NCBI GenBank assembly: GCA_945872065.1
Contig: CAMBYH010000008.1
Span: 1-64,000, forward strand
Reading direction: 5' to 3'
Length of the DNA stretch: 64,000 bases
Source of the DNA: Arsukibacterium tuosuense
GTDB taxonomy: Bacteria; Pseudomonadota; Gammaproteobacteria; Steroidobacterales; GCA-2729495
Positions within the stretch are counted from its first letter, which is position 1. Each line of letters starts with the position of its first letter. Of the stretch, positions 45,764 through 54,307 are shown one piece after another. The translations under genes and the position numbers were made by a program. The notes beneath the pieces were generated by a model. It ran no database searches and was not told the DNA's origin. It was given only the letters and a program-made list of their open reading frames with translations.

Positions 45764-46534
45764 ATGTGTCTAGTCGCCATCGCCTGGCAAACCCATCCCC
45801 GCTACCCACTGATCCTCCTGGGCAATCGGGATGAATTTCATCAGCGCCCCACCGTGGCCGCGGACTGGTGGCCGGAAGCACCGGACGTCTTCGGCGGCCG
45901 GGATCTGCAGGCCGGGGGCAGCTGGCTCGGCATCAGCCGCAGCGGTCGGCTCGCGGTGGTGACGAACAACCCGCTCCGGCCACCATCGGCGGCGCAGCGA
46001 ATGAGCCGGGGCAATCTGGTGCGTGACTGGCTCACCGGCACTGCAACCACCAGTGACTTCCTCGACGGTGTGGCAGCGGACGAAGCCCACTATGCCGGAT
46101 TCGGTCTCGTGGTCGGAACGCTGACCGGCGGCGTGGAGGGCTTCATTACACCAGCCGGAACCCTGGGCGCCCGCTGGCAGGTTCCGGCAGGGATCACGCT
46201 GCTGTCGAACTCGCCCCGGGAGGCGCCCTGGCCGAAGGTCGGGTGGCTGGAGAACGCGCTCGCCGGCTACCTGCGCCGGCCGATGCCTGAGGCGGGACCC
46301 GACGTGGAAGAAATGCTGGCCCTGGTCGCCCGGCGCATGCCCGTGGCGAAACCGCAAGACGACACGCCCATGGCGCGGGCCCGGGTGACGCCCTTCGTCA
46401 CCGGCGCCGAGTACGGCACCCGCGCAGCCACGCTGATACTTGCGGACCAACAGGGCGGCTGGCGGTGCATCGAGCGGCGCTTTGGCCCGGGCGGCGTGCC
46501 CGCCGGTGAATCCCAGGCCAGGCATGCCCCGTAG
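45764..46534 (+). CDS. NRDE/TANGO2-family protein
   Basis: A 256-aa protein of the NRDE (TANGO2-like) family. The N-terminus MCLVAIAWQTHPRYPLILLGNRDEFHQRPT contains the Cys2 (potential N-terminal nucleophile) and the NRDE motif. WLGISRSGRLAVVTN and LLSNSPREAPWPKV follow at the expected places. Eukaryotic TANGO2 is linked to membrane traffic and lipid or haem handling; the bacterial role is not established. It starts 35 nt after nudC, and its stop is again part of a REP-like unit. Confidence 0.9.
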   Translation: MCLVAIAWQTHPRYPLILLGNRDEFHQRPTVAADWWPEAPDVFGGRDLQAGGSWLGISRSGRLAVVTNNPLRPPSAAQRMSRGNLVRDWLTGTATTSDFLDGVAADEAHYAGFGLVVGTLTGGVEGFITPAGTLGARWQVPAGITLLSNSPREAPWPKVGWLENALAGYLRRPMPEAGPDVEEMLALVARRMPVAKPQDDTPMARARVTPFVTGAEYGTRAATLILADQQGGWRCIERRFGPGGVPAGESQARHAP

Positions 46535-46552
46535 GAGCGGCTTCAGCGGCGA
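46531..46552 (+). repeat. REP-like unit supplying the TANGO2-type gene stop
   Basis: A single 22-nt unit, GTAGGAGCGGCTTCAGCGGC with one change from the consensus. GTAG holds the stop codon at 46532-46534. It also reaches into the end of the convergent Sel1-repeat gene, whose last codons are read from its complement. Confidence 0.9.
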
Positions 46553-47130
46553 CCGTCAGCTTGTGTCCGTCGAATTTCCTCGGCCACCGCCGCCTGGGCC
46601 GCCGCCAGTTGCTCCCGACTGAGCTTCCCGGCCACGGTCTCCAGATTTTTCTGGGCCGACGGATGCCCCTGCAGGGCCGCCAGCGTCCACCAGCGGTAGA
46701 CCTCCGCCAGGTCCGGCTCGCCCGCCACTCCGTTGTAAAGAAGCGCGCCCAGATTGAACTGGCCCTTGGGGTGGCCCTGCTCCGCGGCCATGCGGAAGCA
46801 GTGCAGAGCTGCCATTTCGATCTTCGCCACGCCCGTGCCATTCAGGTACATCAGACCCAGGTTCACCTGGGCATCCGGGTTCCCCTGGTCTGCCGCACGC
46901 CGGTACCACTCCACTGCCGTCGCTTCGTTGCGTGGGACCCCGTCGCTGGTGTCGTACATCAGGCCCAGGTGCAGCTGAGCGTCCGCATGGCCCTGGTCAG
47001 CGGCCAGCCGGTACCAGCGCGCCGCCTCGGCAGCGTCCCGGGCGTCACCCTCGAGGTTGTCGTGGTGCAGGGCCAGTTCGTACTGGGCCTGGGGGTCGCC
47101 AGCGGCGGCAGTCCTGAGCAGTTCTTCCAT
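46543..47130 (-). CDS. Sel1-repeat (TPR-like) protein
   Basis: A 195-aa cytoplasmic protein made of Sel1-type repeats of about 36 residues: EAARWYRLAADQGHADAQLH, AVEWYRRAADQGNPDAQVNL, AALHCFRMAAEQGHPKGQFN and EVYRWWTLAALQGHPSAQKN. No signal peptide is visible. Such proteins are scaffolds for protein contacts; the partner is unknown. It is divergent from argR (91 nt between starts) and convergent with the TANGO2-type gene. Confidence 0.88.
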   Translation of the reverse strand: MEELLRTAAAGDPQAQYELALHHDNLEGDARDAAEAARWYRLAADQGHADAQLHLGLMYDTSDGVPRNEATAVEWYRRAADQGNPDAQVNLGLMYLNGTGVAKIEMAALHCFRMAAEQGHPKGQFNLGALLYNGVAGEPDLAEVYRWWTLAALQGHPSAQKNLETVAGKLSREQLAAAQAAVAEEIRRTQADGRR

Positions 47131-47158
47131 GGCGCCATTGTAAGAGTGAACTTCGGGC

Positions 47159-47186
47159 TTGACACCCGGGCCGATCTGGATAGTAT
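47159..47186 (+). promoter_or_regulatory. Promoter candidate for argR-argG operon
   Basis: A consensus -35 TTGACA (47159-47164), 16-nt spacer and TAGTAT (47181-47186), followed by an 8-bp palindrome ATGCGCAT (47185-47192) over the likely start site. No clear ARG box (TNTGAATWWWWATTCANW) is visible, so ArgR control is inferred from gene content. Confidence 0.5.
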
Positions 47187-47221
47187 GCGCATCCCTTCGG
47201 GCTTATGTGCATGGAGAAACG

Positions 47222-47686
47222 GTGCCCATTTCCGCCGAGCAGCGTGAGGAACGGCAGCAGGTCATTCTCAAGATCCTGCGCCGCCAGCACGTCACTCGGC
47301 AGGACGAGCTGGTGGAGCTGCTCCGGAAGCGGGGCATCGACGCCACCCAGTCCAGCATCAGCCGGGACCTGCGCCAGCTGGGCATTTCCAAGCTGGACCA
47401 GGAATACCGGCCGGTGGAGGACGACGAAGACGCCGACGCCGGCAAAGGCCTGGGCCTGCTGGCAGAGTTCGTGGAGGAAACCCGCACGGCGGGGCCCTAC
47501 CAGACCGTGGTGAAGACGGTCGCCGGTGCGGCGGGCCAGGTGGCGCTGGCGCTGGATCGCTGTGGCTGGCCGGAGATCGTGGGTACGGTCTCCGGCGACG
47601 ACACTATTTTCATCGCCACCCGCACGGGTGGGGACCAGAGGAGGCTCGTAGCCAAGCTGCGGGCGAGATTGGAGAAACCGGCATGA
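47222..47686 (+). CDS. argR: Arginine repressor
   Basis: Arginine-responsive hexameric regulator, 154 aa from GTG 47222 (GGAG site about 8 nt upstream). The N-terminal winged helix-turn-helix has QDELVELLRKRGIDATQSSISRDLRQLG; the C-terminal oligomerisation/arginine domain has the GTVSGDDTIFIA motif with the Asp pair. It overlaps argG by 4 nt (ATGA). Leading its own biosynthetic operon is unusual for gammaproteobacteria but seen in firmicutes and actinobacteria. Confidence 0.95.
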   Translation: MPISAEQREERQQVILKILRRQHVTRQDELVELLRKRGIDATQSSISRDLRQLGISKLDQEYRPVEDDEDADAGKGLGLLAEFVEETRTAGPYQTVVKTVAGAAGQVALALDRCGWPEIVGTVSGDDTIFIATRTGGDQRRLVAKLRARLEKPA

Positions 47687-48918
47687 CCACCGACACGACG
47701 ATCCAGAAGAAGAGCGTTTCCCCCATCATCCTGGGCTTCTCGGGCGGACTCGACACGTCGTTCCTGGTGCCCTGGATGAAGGAGCACTACGGGCGCCCGA
47801 TCGTTACCGTCACCATCAACACGGGTGGCATCGACGCCGCCGCGGCGAAGGACCTGGAACGGCGGTCGGTGGCGCTCGGTGCCATCGAGCACGTGCTCGT
47901 GGAGGCCCGCTCCGTGTTCTTCGACCGGGTGCTTAAGTACCTGATCTTCGGCAACGTGCGCCGCGGCCACCTGTATCCCCTCTGCGTCGGCGCAGAGCGG
48001 GGCATCCAGGCCACGCTGCTGGCCGAGCTGGCCCGGGAGCGGGGTAGCGAGACCGTGGCCCACGGCTGCACGGCCGCCGGAAATGACCAGGTGCGCTTCG
48101 AAGTGGCCCTGCGCACCCTCGCGCCCGGCCTGGAAGTGCTGGCGCCGGTCCGGGACGAGGGCTTCATCCGGACCGAGCAGCAGAAATACCTGGAGCAGCA
48201 CGGTTTCCCCGTGCCCGCGAAGGGTTCTGCCTACTCCGTCAACCGGGGCCTTTGGGGCGTCACCGTGGGCGGCAGGGAGACTCTCGACTCGAAGGAGTCC
48301 ATTCCGGAAGACGCCTGGGTACTGTCGCCCAATGCCTTTGACAAGCCGCGCCCGATGGCAAGGCACACGGTCAGCTTTACCAAAGGCGTGCCCTTAGCCC
48401 TCGACGGCAAGGCCATGGACCCGGTCACGCTCATCGAGGCGCTGGAAACCGTGGCCGGCCCCTACGGCATCGGTCGCGGCATCCACGTGGGCGACACGGT
48501 GCTCGGCACCAAGGGCCGCGTGGCCTTCGAAGCACCCGCTGCCGATATCCTGCTCACCGCGCACCGGGAACTGGAGAAGCTCGTGCTCTCCGGCCCCCAG
48601 CAGCGCGTCAAGGATCAGGTGGCCACCCAGTACGGCGACTTTGTCCACGAGGGCAAGCAGCTCGACCCGGTGTGCCGGGACATCGAGGCGCTCCTCACCT
48701 CCGCCCAGCAGCGGGTCACGGGCGATGTGAAGATCGTGCTCCGGCCGGGCAGCCTGTTCATCGAAGGCGTCATTTCGCCCCACTCCCTGCTGGCCGCCAC
48801 CAAGGGCGTCTATGGCGAGAAGGCTGGCGAATGGACGCCTGCCGATGCGCTGGGCTACTCCCGGATCCTCGCCCTGCCCGGCATCCTGCAGACGCGGGCC
48901 GCCGGCGGCAACCAGTAA
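47683..48918 (+). CDS. argG: Argininosuccinate synthase
   Basis: Joins citrulline and aspartate with ATP. It is 411 aa. The N-type pyrophosphatase loop is GFSGGLDTSFLVPW; HGCTAAGNDQVRFE and YSVNRGLWGVTVGG follow at the citrulline and aspartate sites. Its start overlaps argR and the next gene begins 7 nt after its stop, so it is well inside the arginine operon. Confidence 0.97.
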   Translation: MTTDTTIQKKSVSPIILGFSGGLDTSFLVPWMKEHYGRPIVTVTINTGGIDAAAAKDLERRSVALGAIEHVLVEARSVFFDRVLKYLIFGNVRRGHLYPLCVGAERGIQATLLAELARERGSETVAHGCTAAGNDQVRFEVALRTLAPGLEVLAPVRDEGFIRTEQQKYLEQHGFPVPAKGSAYSVNRGLWGVTVGGRETLDSKESIPEDAWVLSPNAFDKPRPMARHTVSFTKGVPLALDGKAMDPVTLIEALETVAGPYGIGRGIHVGDTVLGTKGRVAFEAPAADILLTAHRELEKLVLSGPQQRVKDQVATQYGDFVHEGKQLDPVCRDIEALLTSAQQRVTGDVKIVLRPGSLFIEGVISPHSLLAATKGVYGEKAGEWTPADALGYSRILALPGILQTRAAGGNQ

Positions 48919-48925
48919 GGACGCC

Positions 48926-49981
48926 ATGAAAACCGTCATCGCCGACAAGATCGCCTCCATCGCCCAGCACCTGAACCTGAAGCGGGAGCTGCGCGTGAGC
49001 GCCGACATCCCCTGCGAGGAGGGCGTGGTGATCGCGGCCGAGGTGTTGAACAACAAGAACACCTACAACCAGCTGGAACTGACCAGCGGCCGCATGGCGC
49101 TCGTGAAGAAGGGCGACATCGTCGTCGCCGCGCTCGGCCACCGGAAGGCGCTGTTCGGCTACTCCGGGCACATCCCGGAGACCGTCGCCGTGGGCGACAC
49201 GCTGCAACTGCTGAACATGGGCGGCGTCATCGGCGTGTGCGACTCCATCAATGCCAGCTTCGGCCAGCCTTTCGATGCCCGGGTCCTGGGCGCGGTGCTC
49301 GACTTCCCCTACCTGGGCCAGCGCATCGGTGTGCCCGCCCGGATCGGCATGGAACAGCTCGCTGCCGAGCCGGTCGTGGATACCCAGGGCGTGCCGGTAA
49401 TTGCCATCGCGGGCACCTGCATGAACTCCGGCAAAACAGCGGCGGCCTGCGCCATCGTGAGCCGGCTGCGCCACCACGGCCACACGGTCGATGCCTTCAA
49501 GGCCACCGGCGTGTCGCTGCGCCGGGACATCCTGGCCATGGAGGATGCCGGTGCACGCTCCACGCTGATCTTTACGGACTTTGGCGTGGTCACGACCACG
49601 GGCCTGAACGGCCCCGGGGTGACGCGGACCATGCTCACCCGGCTGGCGGCCAGCAAGCCCGACGTGATCGTCTTCGAGCTGGGCGACGGCATTCTTGGCG
49701 CCTACGGTGTGGAGGCCATCCTGCGGGACAAGGGGATTCGTGACGCCCTGTCCTGCCTGGTGCTCTGCGCCAACGATCCGGTGGCGGCCTGGGGTGGCGT
49801 CAAGCTGCTGCGGGAAGACTTTGGCATTGAGCCCGCCATCGTCACCGGCCCAGCCACCGACAACGACGTCGGCAAGGACATCATCATCCAGCGCATGGGG
49901 GTCAAGGCGCTCAACGCGGTGACCGACTCCATGCAGCTCGGGGATGCGGTCACGACCCACGTGGGCCTGAAGCTGTCCTGA
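48926..49981 (+). CDS. Uncharacterised P-loop NTPase in the arginine operon
   Basis: A 351-aa protein that I cannot assign. The N-terminal ~150 residues look like a beta-rich domain (SGRMALVKKGDIVVAALGHRK, VGDTLQLLNMGG). Then comes an atypical P-loop, GTCMNSGKT (residues 163-171), KATGVSLRRDILAMEDAG, TDFGVVTTTG and VIVFELGDGILGAYG. The P-loop part recalls DUF1611, MobB and BioD-type proteins. It sits where related clusters (for example in Bacteroidetes) have an N-acetyltransferase gene. Start ATG 48926, 7 nt after argG; argC follows 19 nt later. No membrane segment. An ATP-dependent or regulatory role in arginine synthesis is inferred only from position. Confidence 0.8.
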   Translation: MKTVIADKIASIAQHLNLKRELRVSADIPCEEGVVIAAEVLNNKNTYNQLELTSGRMALVKKGDIVVAALGHRKALFGYSGHIPETVAVGDTLQLLNMGGVIGVCDSINASFGQPFDARVLGAVLDFPYLGQRIGVPARIGMEQLAAEPVVDTQGVPVIAIAGTCMNSGKTAAACAIVSRLRHHGHTVDAFKATGVSLRRDILAMEDAGARSTLIFTDFGVVTTTGLNGPGVTRTMLTRLAASKPDVIVFELGDGILGAYGVEAILRDKGIRDALSCLVLCANDPVAAWGGVKLLREDFGIEPAIVTGPATDNDVGKDIIIQRMGVKALNAVTDSMQLGDAVTTHVGLKLS

Positions 49982-50000
49982 CAAGAAGCTTTCCTGAGCA

Positions 50001-51065
50001 ATGAACACCCGCACACCCACCCTCATCATCGGCGGTACCGGCTACGTGGCTGGCGAACTGCTGCGCCTCGTGGGCCAGCACCCCGGGCTGGAACTGGCTG
50101 GCGTCTCGTCGGAAAGCCAGGCCGGCACGGCAGTGAGCGCGGCGTTTCCCCATCTCGCACCGGTGGTGCGGGACCTGCCCTTTATCACCCAGGCGGAGCT
50201 GGCCGGGCGGATCAGGGGGCCCCGGGTGGCGCTGTTCTCGGCCGCACCCCACGTGGTCAGCGCCGGCGTCGTGGCCACCATGATCCGGGCGGCGGCAGCC
50301 CAGGGCAGCAAGCTCACCGTGGTGGACGCGTCATCGGACTTCCGCTTCCGGAACGCAGCGGACTTCGAGGCCGTCTACCAGCAGCCCCACGGTGCTCCAG
50401 AGCTGCTGCCCCAGTTCGTCTGCGCGTTGCCGGAGCACGTGCCGGGCATTCCCGGCCCCCACGTGGGGCACCCGGGCTGCTTTGCCACGTCCATGCTGGC
50501 GGGCCTCGTCCCGCTGCTGAAACTCGGCTTGAGCGATGGCCTGGTCTATGCCGCTGGCGTTACCGGCAGCACGGGCGCAGGCCGTGCCCCGCTCGCCACC
50601 ACCCACCACCCGGAGCGGCACTCCAACCTGTTTGCCTACAACCCGCTGAAGCACCGGCACACGCCCGAAGTGGTGCAGATCTGCAGGGAGCTGACGGGCG
50701 TGACTCCCGAGCTGAACTTCGTGCCCCACTCGGGCCCCTTCGCCCGGGGGATTCACATGACCCTGCAGGGCCGGCTCACGCGCCCGCAGACCAGCGACGC
50801 ATTGCGGGCGGCCTTTGCGCAGTTCTACGCAGGCCAGGAGTTCGTGCGGATCGTGGACGGCGCGCCGCGGGTCAAGGACGTGGCCGGCAGCAACTACTGT
50901 CACATCGGGGCGTCGGTGTCGGGCAATGGCCAGAACTTTGTCGTGCTGGTAGCGATCGACAATCTCGTCAAGGGCGCCGCCGGCGGCGCTGTGCAATGGA
51001 TGAACCGGCTGCTGGGCCTGCCCGAGTCCCAGGGGCTTACGGCACCCGCCCTTGGTTGGATTTGA
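50001..51065 (+). CDS. argC: N-acetyl-gamma-glutamyl-phosphate reductase
   Basis: NADPH-dependent reduction of N-acetylglutamyl phosphate to the semialdehyde. It is 354 aa. N-terminal Rossmann loop IIGGTGYVAGELLR, VDASSDFRFRN, catalytic Cys in GHPGCFATSM (about residue 157), catalytic His in HSGPFARGIHMT, and C-terminal IDNLVKGAAGGAVQWMN. It lies 19 nt after the P-loop gene and 18 nt before argD. The family could in principle also act on N-succinyl substrates. Confidence 0.96.
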   Translation: MNTRTPTLIIGGTGYVAGELLRLVGQHPGLELAGVSSESQAGTAVSAAFPHLAPVVRDLPFITQAELAGRIRGPRVALFSAAPHVVSAGVVATMIRAAAAQGSKLTVVDASSDFRFRNAADFEAVYQQPHGAPELLPQFVCALPEHVPGIPGPHVGHPGCFATSMLAGLVPLLKLGLSDGLVYAAGVTGSTGAGRAPLATTHHPERHSNLFAYNPLKHRHTPEVVQICRELTGVTPELNFVPHSGPFARGIHMTLQGRLTRPQTSDALRAAFAQFYAGQEFVRIVDGAPRVKDVAGSNYCHIGASVSGNGQNFVVLVAIDNLVKGAAGGAVQWMNRLLGLPESQGLTAPALGWI

Positions 51066-51083
51066 GCTGGATCTGAGCTGGAT

Positions 51084-52247
51084 ATGAGCACAAGCACCGC
51101 AGCACAAACGGCAGAAGCGCGGCACCTGCTCCAGGTGTACGGCCAGCTGCCCCTGGAAGCCGCCGCTGCCGAGGGCGTGTACCTGCACGCCGGCAAGCGG
51201 CGCGTGATCGATTTCTACGGCGGCCACGCGGTGGCAGCCCTGGGCTACGCACATCCCGATCTGCTCGCGGCGCTCGAGGCCGAGGCCAGGACAATGTACT
51301 TCCAGAGCAACGCGGTGGCTCTGGAGGTGCGGGCCAGGGCGGGCGACGCGCTGGCCGCCTTTGCGCCAGCAGGACTCAACCGCGTCTTCTTCGTCAACAG
51401 TGGCGCCGAGGCCAACGAGAACGCCCTGCGGGTGGCGTGCCGGGCCACCGGCCGTTCCCGCGTGCTGGCCCTCGAATACGGCTTTCACGGCAGGACCGCC
51501 GCTGCGGCCGCCGTGACCTGGGGCGCCGCGAAAAGCTGGTACGGCTTTCCGCGCACACCTTTCGATGTCGAGTTCATTCCCCGGGACGACAGCGCCCGGG
51601 CCAGCGAGATGATCAACGGCGAGACTGCTGCAGTGATCATCGAACTCGTGCAGGGTCTCGCCGGCGCCTACGATCTGGACGAAGGCTTCGTGCGCACGGT
51701 AGCCGAGGCCTGTCGCCGGACGGGCGCGCTGCTGATCGTGGACGAGGTCCAGAGCGGCGTCGGCCGGACCGGCGCGCCCTTCGCCGCCCACCTCTACCAC
51801 GTGCAGCCCGACATGCTGACCACGGCCAAGGCGCTCGGCGGCGGCTTTCCCTGCAGCGCGCTGCTGATGACCGAAGCGCTCGCCCAGACGCTGAAGACCG
51901 GCGACCTGGGCACGACCTTCGGCGGCGGGCCCATGGCGTGCGCCCTGGTCAGCACGGTCATCCACGTCATCCAGCGTGACCTGCTCATGGACAACGTGCG
52001 CAAGCTGTCCGCGGAAATCTGCAAGCACGCGGTGACGGGGCCGGTGGAATCGATCCAGGGTCGGGGCTTCCTGCTCGGTCTGCGCTGCCGGCGTCCCGCC
52101 AAAGACATTCAGGCGGAACTGCTCCAGCGGGACATCCTGGTCGGCACCAGTTCTGACCCGCATGTAGTCCGTCTGCTGCCGCCGCTGACGCTGGAAAAGC
52201 AGCACGTGGCTAAACTCGTCAGCGCTCTCTGTGATATCGGCCACTAA
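51084..52247 (+). CDS. argD: Acetylornithine (or acyl-ornithine) aminotransferase
   Basis: PLP enzyme that transaminates N-acetylglutamate semialdehyde to N-acetylornithine, 387 aa. FVNSGAEANENALRVAC marks the PLP phosphate site, GFHGRTAAAAAVT follows, LIVDEVQSGVGRTG contains the Asp that contacts PLP, and the Schiff-base Lys is in TTAKALGGGFPC. It follows argC by 18 nt; the transcarbamylase follows by 9 nt. Confidence 0.95.
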   Translation: MSTSTAAQTAEARHLLQVYGQLPLEAAAAEGVYLHAGKRRVIDFYGGHAVAALGYAHPDLLAALEAEARTMYFQSNAVALEVRARAGDALAAFAPAGLNRVFFVNSGAEANENALRVACRATGRSRVLALEYGFHGRTAAAAAVTWGAAKSWYGFPRTPFDVEFIPRDDSARASEMINGETAAVIIELVQGLAGAYDLDEGFVRTVAEACRRTGALLIVDEVQSGVGRTGAPFAAHLYHVQPDMLTTAKALGGGFPCSALLMTEALAQTLKTGDLGTTFGGGPMACALVSTVIHVIQRDLLMDNVRKLSAEICKHAVTGPVESIQGRGFLLGLRCRRPAKDIQAELLQRDILVGTSSDPHVVRLLPPLTLEKQHVAKLVSALCDIGH

Positions 52248-52256
52248 GGAACCCTC

Positions 52257-53270
52257 ATGGGACTCAAGCTTTTCAATGACCTCGCGGACCTGCAGATACC
52301 GGAAGTGGAAGCCCTCCTGAAGCTGGCGCGCCGGCTGCAGGCCAGCCCCGAGCCCCGCGCTCTGGAAGGCAAGGTGCTGGCGCTGCTGTTCCTTAGCCCG
52401 TCGCTGCGGACGCTGTCGTCGTTCCAGGCGGCCATGGTGCGGCTGGGCGGCGGTTCCTTCGTGATCTCGCCAGACATGTCCATTCACGGCCTCGAAACCC
52501 GCTCAGGGATCGTGATGGATGGCATGGCGGCGGAGCACCTCCGGGAAGCGATCCCCGTGATCAGTTCCTACGGCGACGCGCTGGGCATCCGGGCCTTTGC
52601 CAACCGCGTGAACCTGGCCAACGACCTGGCCGACACCGAGTTCGTCGCCATGCGGGAGCTGGTGAAGGTGCCCCTCATCAACATGGAGTCGGCCATCCAG
52701 CACCCCTGCCAGAGCCTGGCCGACTGGAAAACCCTGGACGACCTCAACGTCCCGAAGAAGGGGGGCAAGTTTGTCCTGTCCTGGTCCTGGCACCCGAAGG
52801 CGCTGCCCCTGGCTGTGCCCTCCGCGACTCTGCACATGGCCGCCATGCGGGGCATGGACGTCACGGTCGTGCGGCCCGATGGCTTCGAGTTGCCGCCCGC
52901 AATCATGAACAAGGCGCGTCACGCGGCGACCCTCTCCGGCGGCACGGTGCGCGAAACGAACGACCGTGCGGAAGCCTACGAGGGCGCCCATGTGATCTAC
53001 GCCAAGGAGTGGTCCTCGACGAAGTTCTACGGGGACCGGGTAGCCGACCAGAAGCTGCGGGAGCCGCTGCAGGACTGGATCGTGGATGAGCCGACCTTCG
53101 CCACCGCCCAGCCGTCAGCGCGCTTCATGCACTGCCTGCCGGTGCGCCGGGGCGTGGCCGTGACCGACCGGGTTCTCGACGGTCCCCGCAGCGTGGTCAT
53201 CCACGAAGCCCAGAACCGGATGTGGGGCCAGATGGCCGTGGTCTACCAGATGATCGGCCCGGGCGTGTAA
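52257..53270 (+). CDS. argF': N-acyl-ornithine carbamoyltransferase (AOTCase/SOTCase type)
   Basis: A 337-aa transcarbamylase that acts on N-acetyl- or N-succinyl-ornithine, not free ornithine. The carbamoyl-phosphate site reads SPSLRTLSSFQ, not the STRTR of ordinary OTCase, and MDGMAAEHLREAIPV, INMESAIQHPCQSLADW and FMHCLPVRRGVAVTD match the AOTCase/SOTCase subfamily. From recalled structural work, Glu92 marks the Xanthomonas acetyl enzyme and Pro90 the Bacteroides succinyl enzyme; the aligned residue here is Ala92, so specificity is open. Overall wording is closer to SOTCase. An inverted REP-like pair follows the stop. Confidence 0.92.
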   Translation: MGLKLFNDLADLQIPEVEALLKLARRLQASPEPRALEGKVLALLFLSPSLRTLSSFQAAMVRLGGGSFVISPDMSIHGLETRSGIVMDGMAAEHLREAIPVISSYGDALGIRAFANRVNLANDLADTEFVAMRELVKVPLINMESAIQHPCQSLADWKTLDDLNVPKKGGKFVLSWSWHPKALPLAVPSATLHMAAMRGMDVTVVRPDGFELPPAIMNKARHAATLSGGTVRETNDRAEAYEGAHVIYAKEWSSTKFYGDRVADQKLREPLQDWIVDEPTFATAQPSARFMHCLPVRRGVAVTDRVLDGPRSVVIHEAQNRMWGQMAVVYQMIGPGV

Positions 53271-53272
53271 CT

Positions 53273-53326
53273 GTAGGAGCGCCTTCAGGCGCGATCGATA
53301 GGTATCGCGCCTAAAGGCGCTCCTAC
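53273..53326. repeat. REP-like inverted pair between argF' and argB
   Basis: Units at 53273-53294 and 53305-53326 in inverted orientation, starting 2 nt after the argF' stop. Its GTAG puts a second TAG in frame with the argF' stop (53274-53276). It lies inside the arginine operon and could tune argB-argH expression by mRNA stability or partial termination. Confidence 0.93.
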
Positions 53327-53349
53327 ACGTCAATACCAGGAAGCACAGT

Positions 53350-54282
53350 ATGAAAAGTCATGATCGGGATGTCATCGTCTCCGCGCTCCGGCACGCGGCA
53401 CCCTACATCCGTCTCTACAAGAAGAAGATTTTTGTCCTCAAGGCCGGCGGCGAAGTCTTTACCTCGGACGAAGCCACCCGGCACCTGCTGGAGCAGGTTG
53501 CACTGCTGCACCAGGTGGGCATTCGCGTGGTAGTCGTACACGGGGGCGGCCCCCAGCTGACGGAGCTTGCCGAAGCCCTGGGCGTGCCGACCAAGATGGT
53601 CGGTGGCCGCCGGGTTACGGACAAACAGACGCTCGACATGACCACCATGGTGCTGAACGGCAAGATCAACACCCGGATCCTGGCCGCGTGCCGCGACCTG
53701 CATCTGCCTGCGATCGGACTCAGCGGCGTGGACGCGGGCCTCATCAAGGCCCACAAGCGCCCGCCGGTCGAGGTGGAAGGCCACTCGGGCGGACCGGTGG
53801 ACTTCGGCTTTGTCGGCGACATCGACAGCGTGGACCCCGACGTGGTGCGGGCCCAGCTGGACAACGGCATGGTGCCGATCGTCAGTCCGCTCTCGGCGGA
53901 CGACAACGGCACCGTGCTGAACATCAATGCGGACACCGTGGCTGCAGCACTGGCGACAGCGCTGGGCGCGTCGAAGCTGATCCTGACCATGGGTGCGCCG
54001 GGCATACTTGAGGACCGGCACAATCCGTCCTCGCTGGTCTCCTACCTGGATCTGGAGGACCTGCAGGAGCTGCGGGCCAACGGCTCCCTGGCCGAGGGTA
54101 TGCTGCCCAAGGCCCGGGCCATCGAGGCGGCCATCAAGGGCGGCGTGCCCCGGGTGCACCTGATCTCCTACAAGATCCCCGACAGCCTGCTGCTGGAGAT
54201 CTTTACGAACGAGGGTACGGGCACGCTGGTCGTGGCAGACACCGACACGCTGACGCCCGAAGAACAGGAAGCGGGCGCCTGA
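53350..54282 (+). CDS. argB: Acetylglutamate kinase (arginine-sensitive type)
   Basis: Phosphorylates N-acetylglutamate. It is 310 aa with FVLKAGGEVF, VVVVHGGGPQLTELAEALG, NINADTVAAALA and ILTMGAPGIL motifs. An extra N-terminal helix (about 1-25) and the C-terminal EIFTNEGTGTLVV are hallmarks of the hexameric kinases inhibited by arginine, so feedback control is expected here. In Xanthomonas the kinase is fused to an acetyltransferase; here there is no such domain. Start ATG 53350, 23 nt after the repeat; argH follows. Confidence 0.95.
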   Translation: MKSHDRDVIVSALRHAAPYIRLYKKKIFVLKAGGEVFTSDEATRHLLEQVALLHQVGIRVVVVHGGGPQLTELAEALGVPTKMVGGRRVTDKQTLDMTTMVLNGKINTRILAACRDLHLPAIGLSGVDAGLIKAHKRPPVEVEGHSGGPVDFGFVGDIDSVDPDVVRAQLDNGMVPIVSPLSADDNGTVLNINADTVAAALATALGASKLILTMGAPGILEDRHNPSSLVSYLDLEDLQELRANGSLAEGMLPKARAIEAAIKGGVPRVHLISYKIPDSLLLEIFTNEGTGTLVVADTDTLTPEEQEAGA

Positions 54283-54307
54283 GGGCCAAAACCATGAAAC
54301 CAATGCC

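Noticed and set aside
50331-52487. 718-codon minus-strand open frame opposite argC, argD and argF'
   Set aside because: It spans three confident genes in antisense, with His/Arg/Gly-rich composition typical of antisense frames in high-GC DNA.
52257-53270. Assignment as an ordinary ornithine transcarbamylase
   Set aside because: The STRTR motif is absent and the MDGxxxEH and HCLPVRR contexts match the N-acyl-ornithine subfamily.
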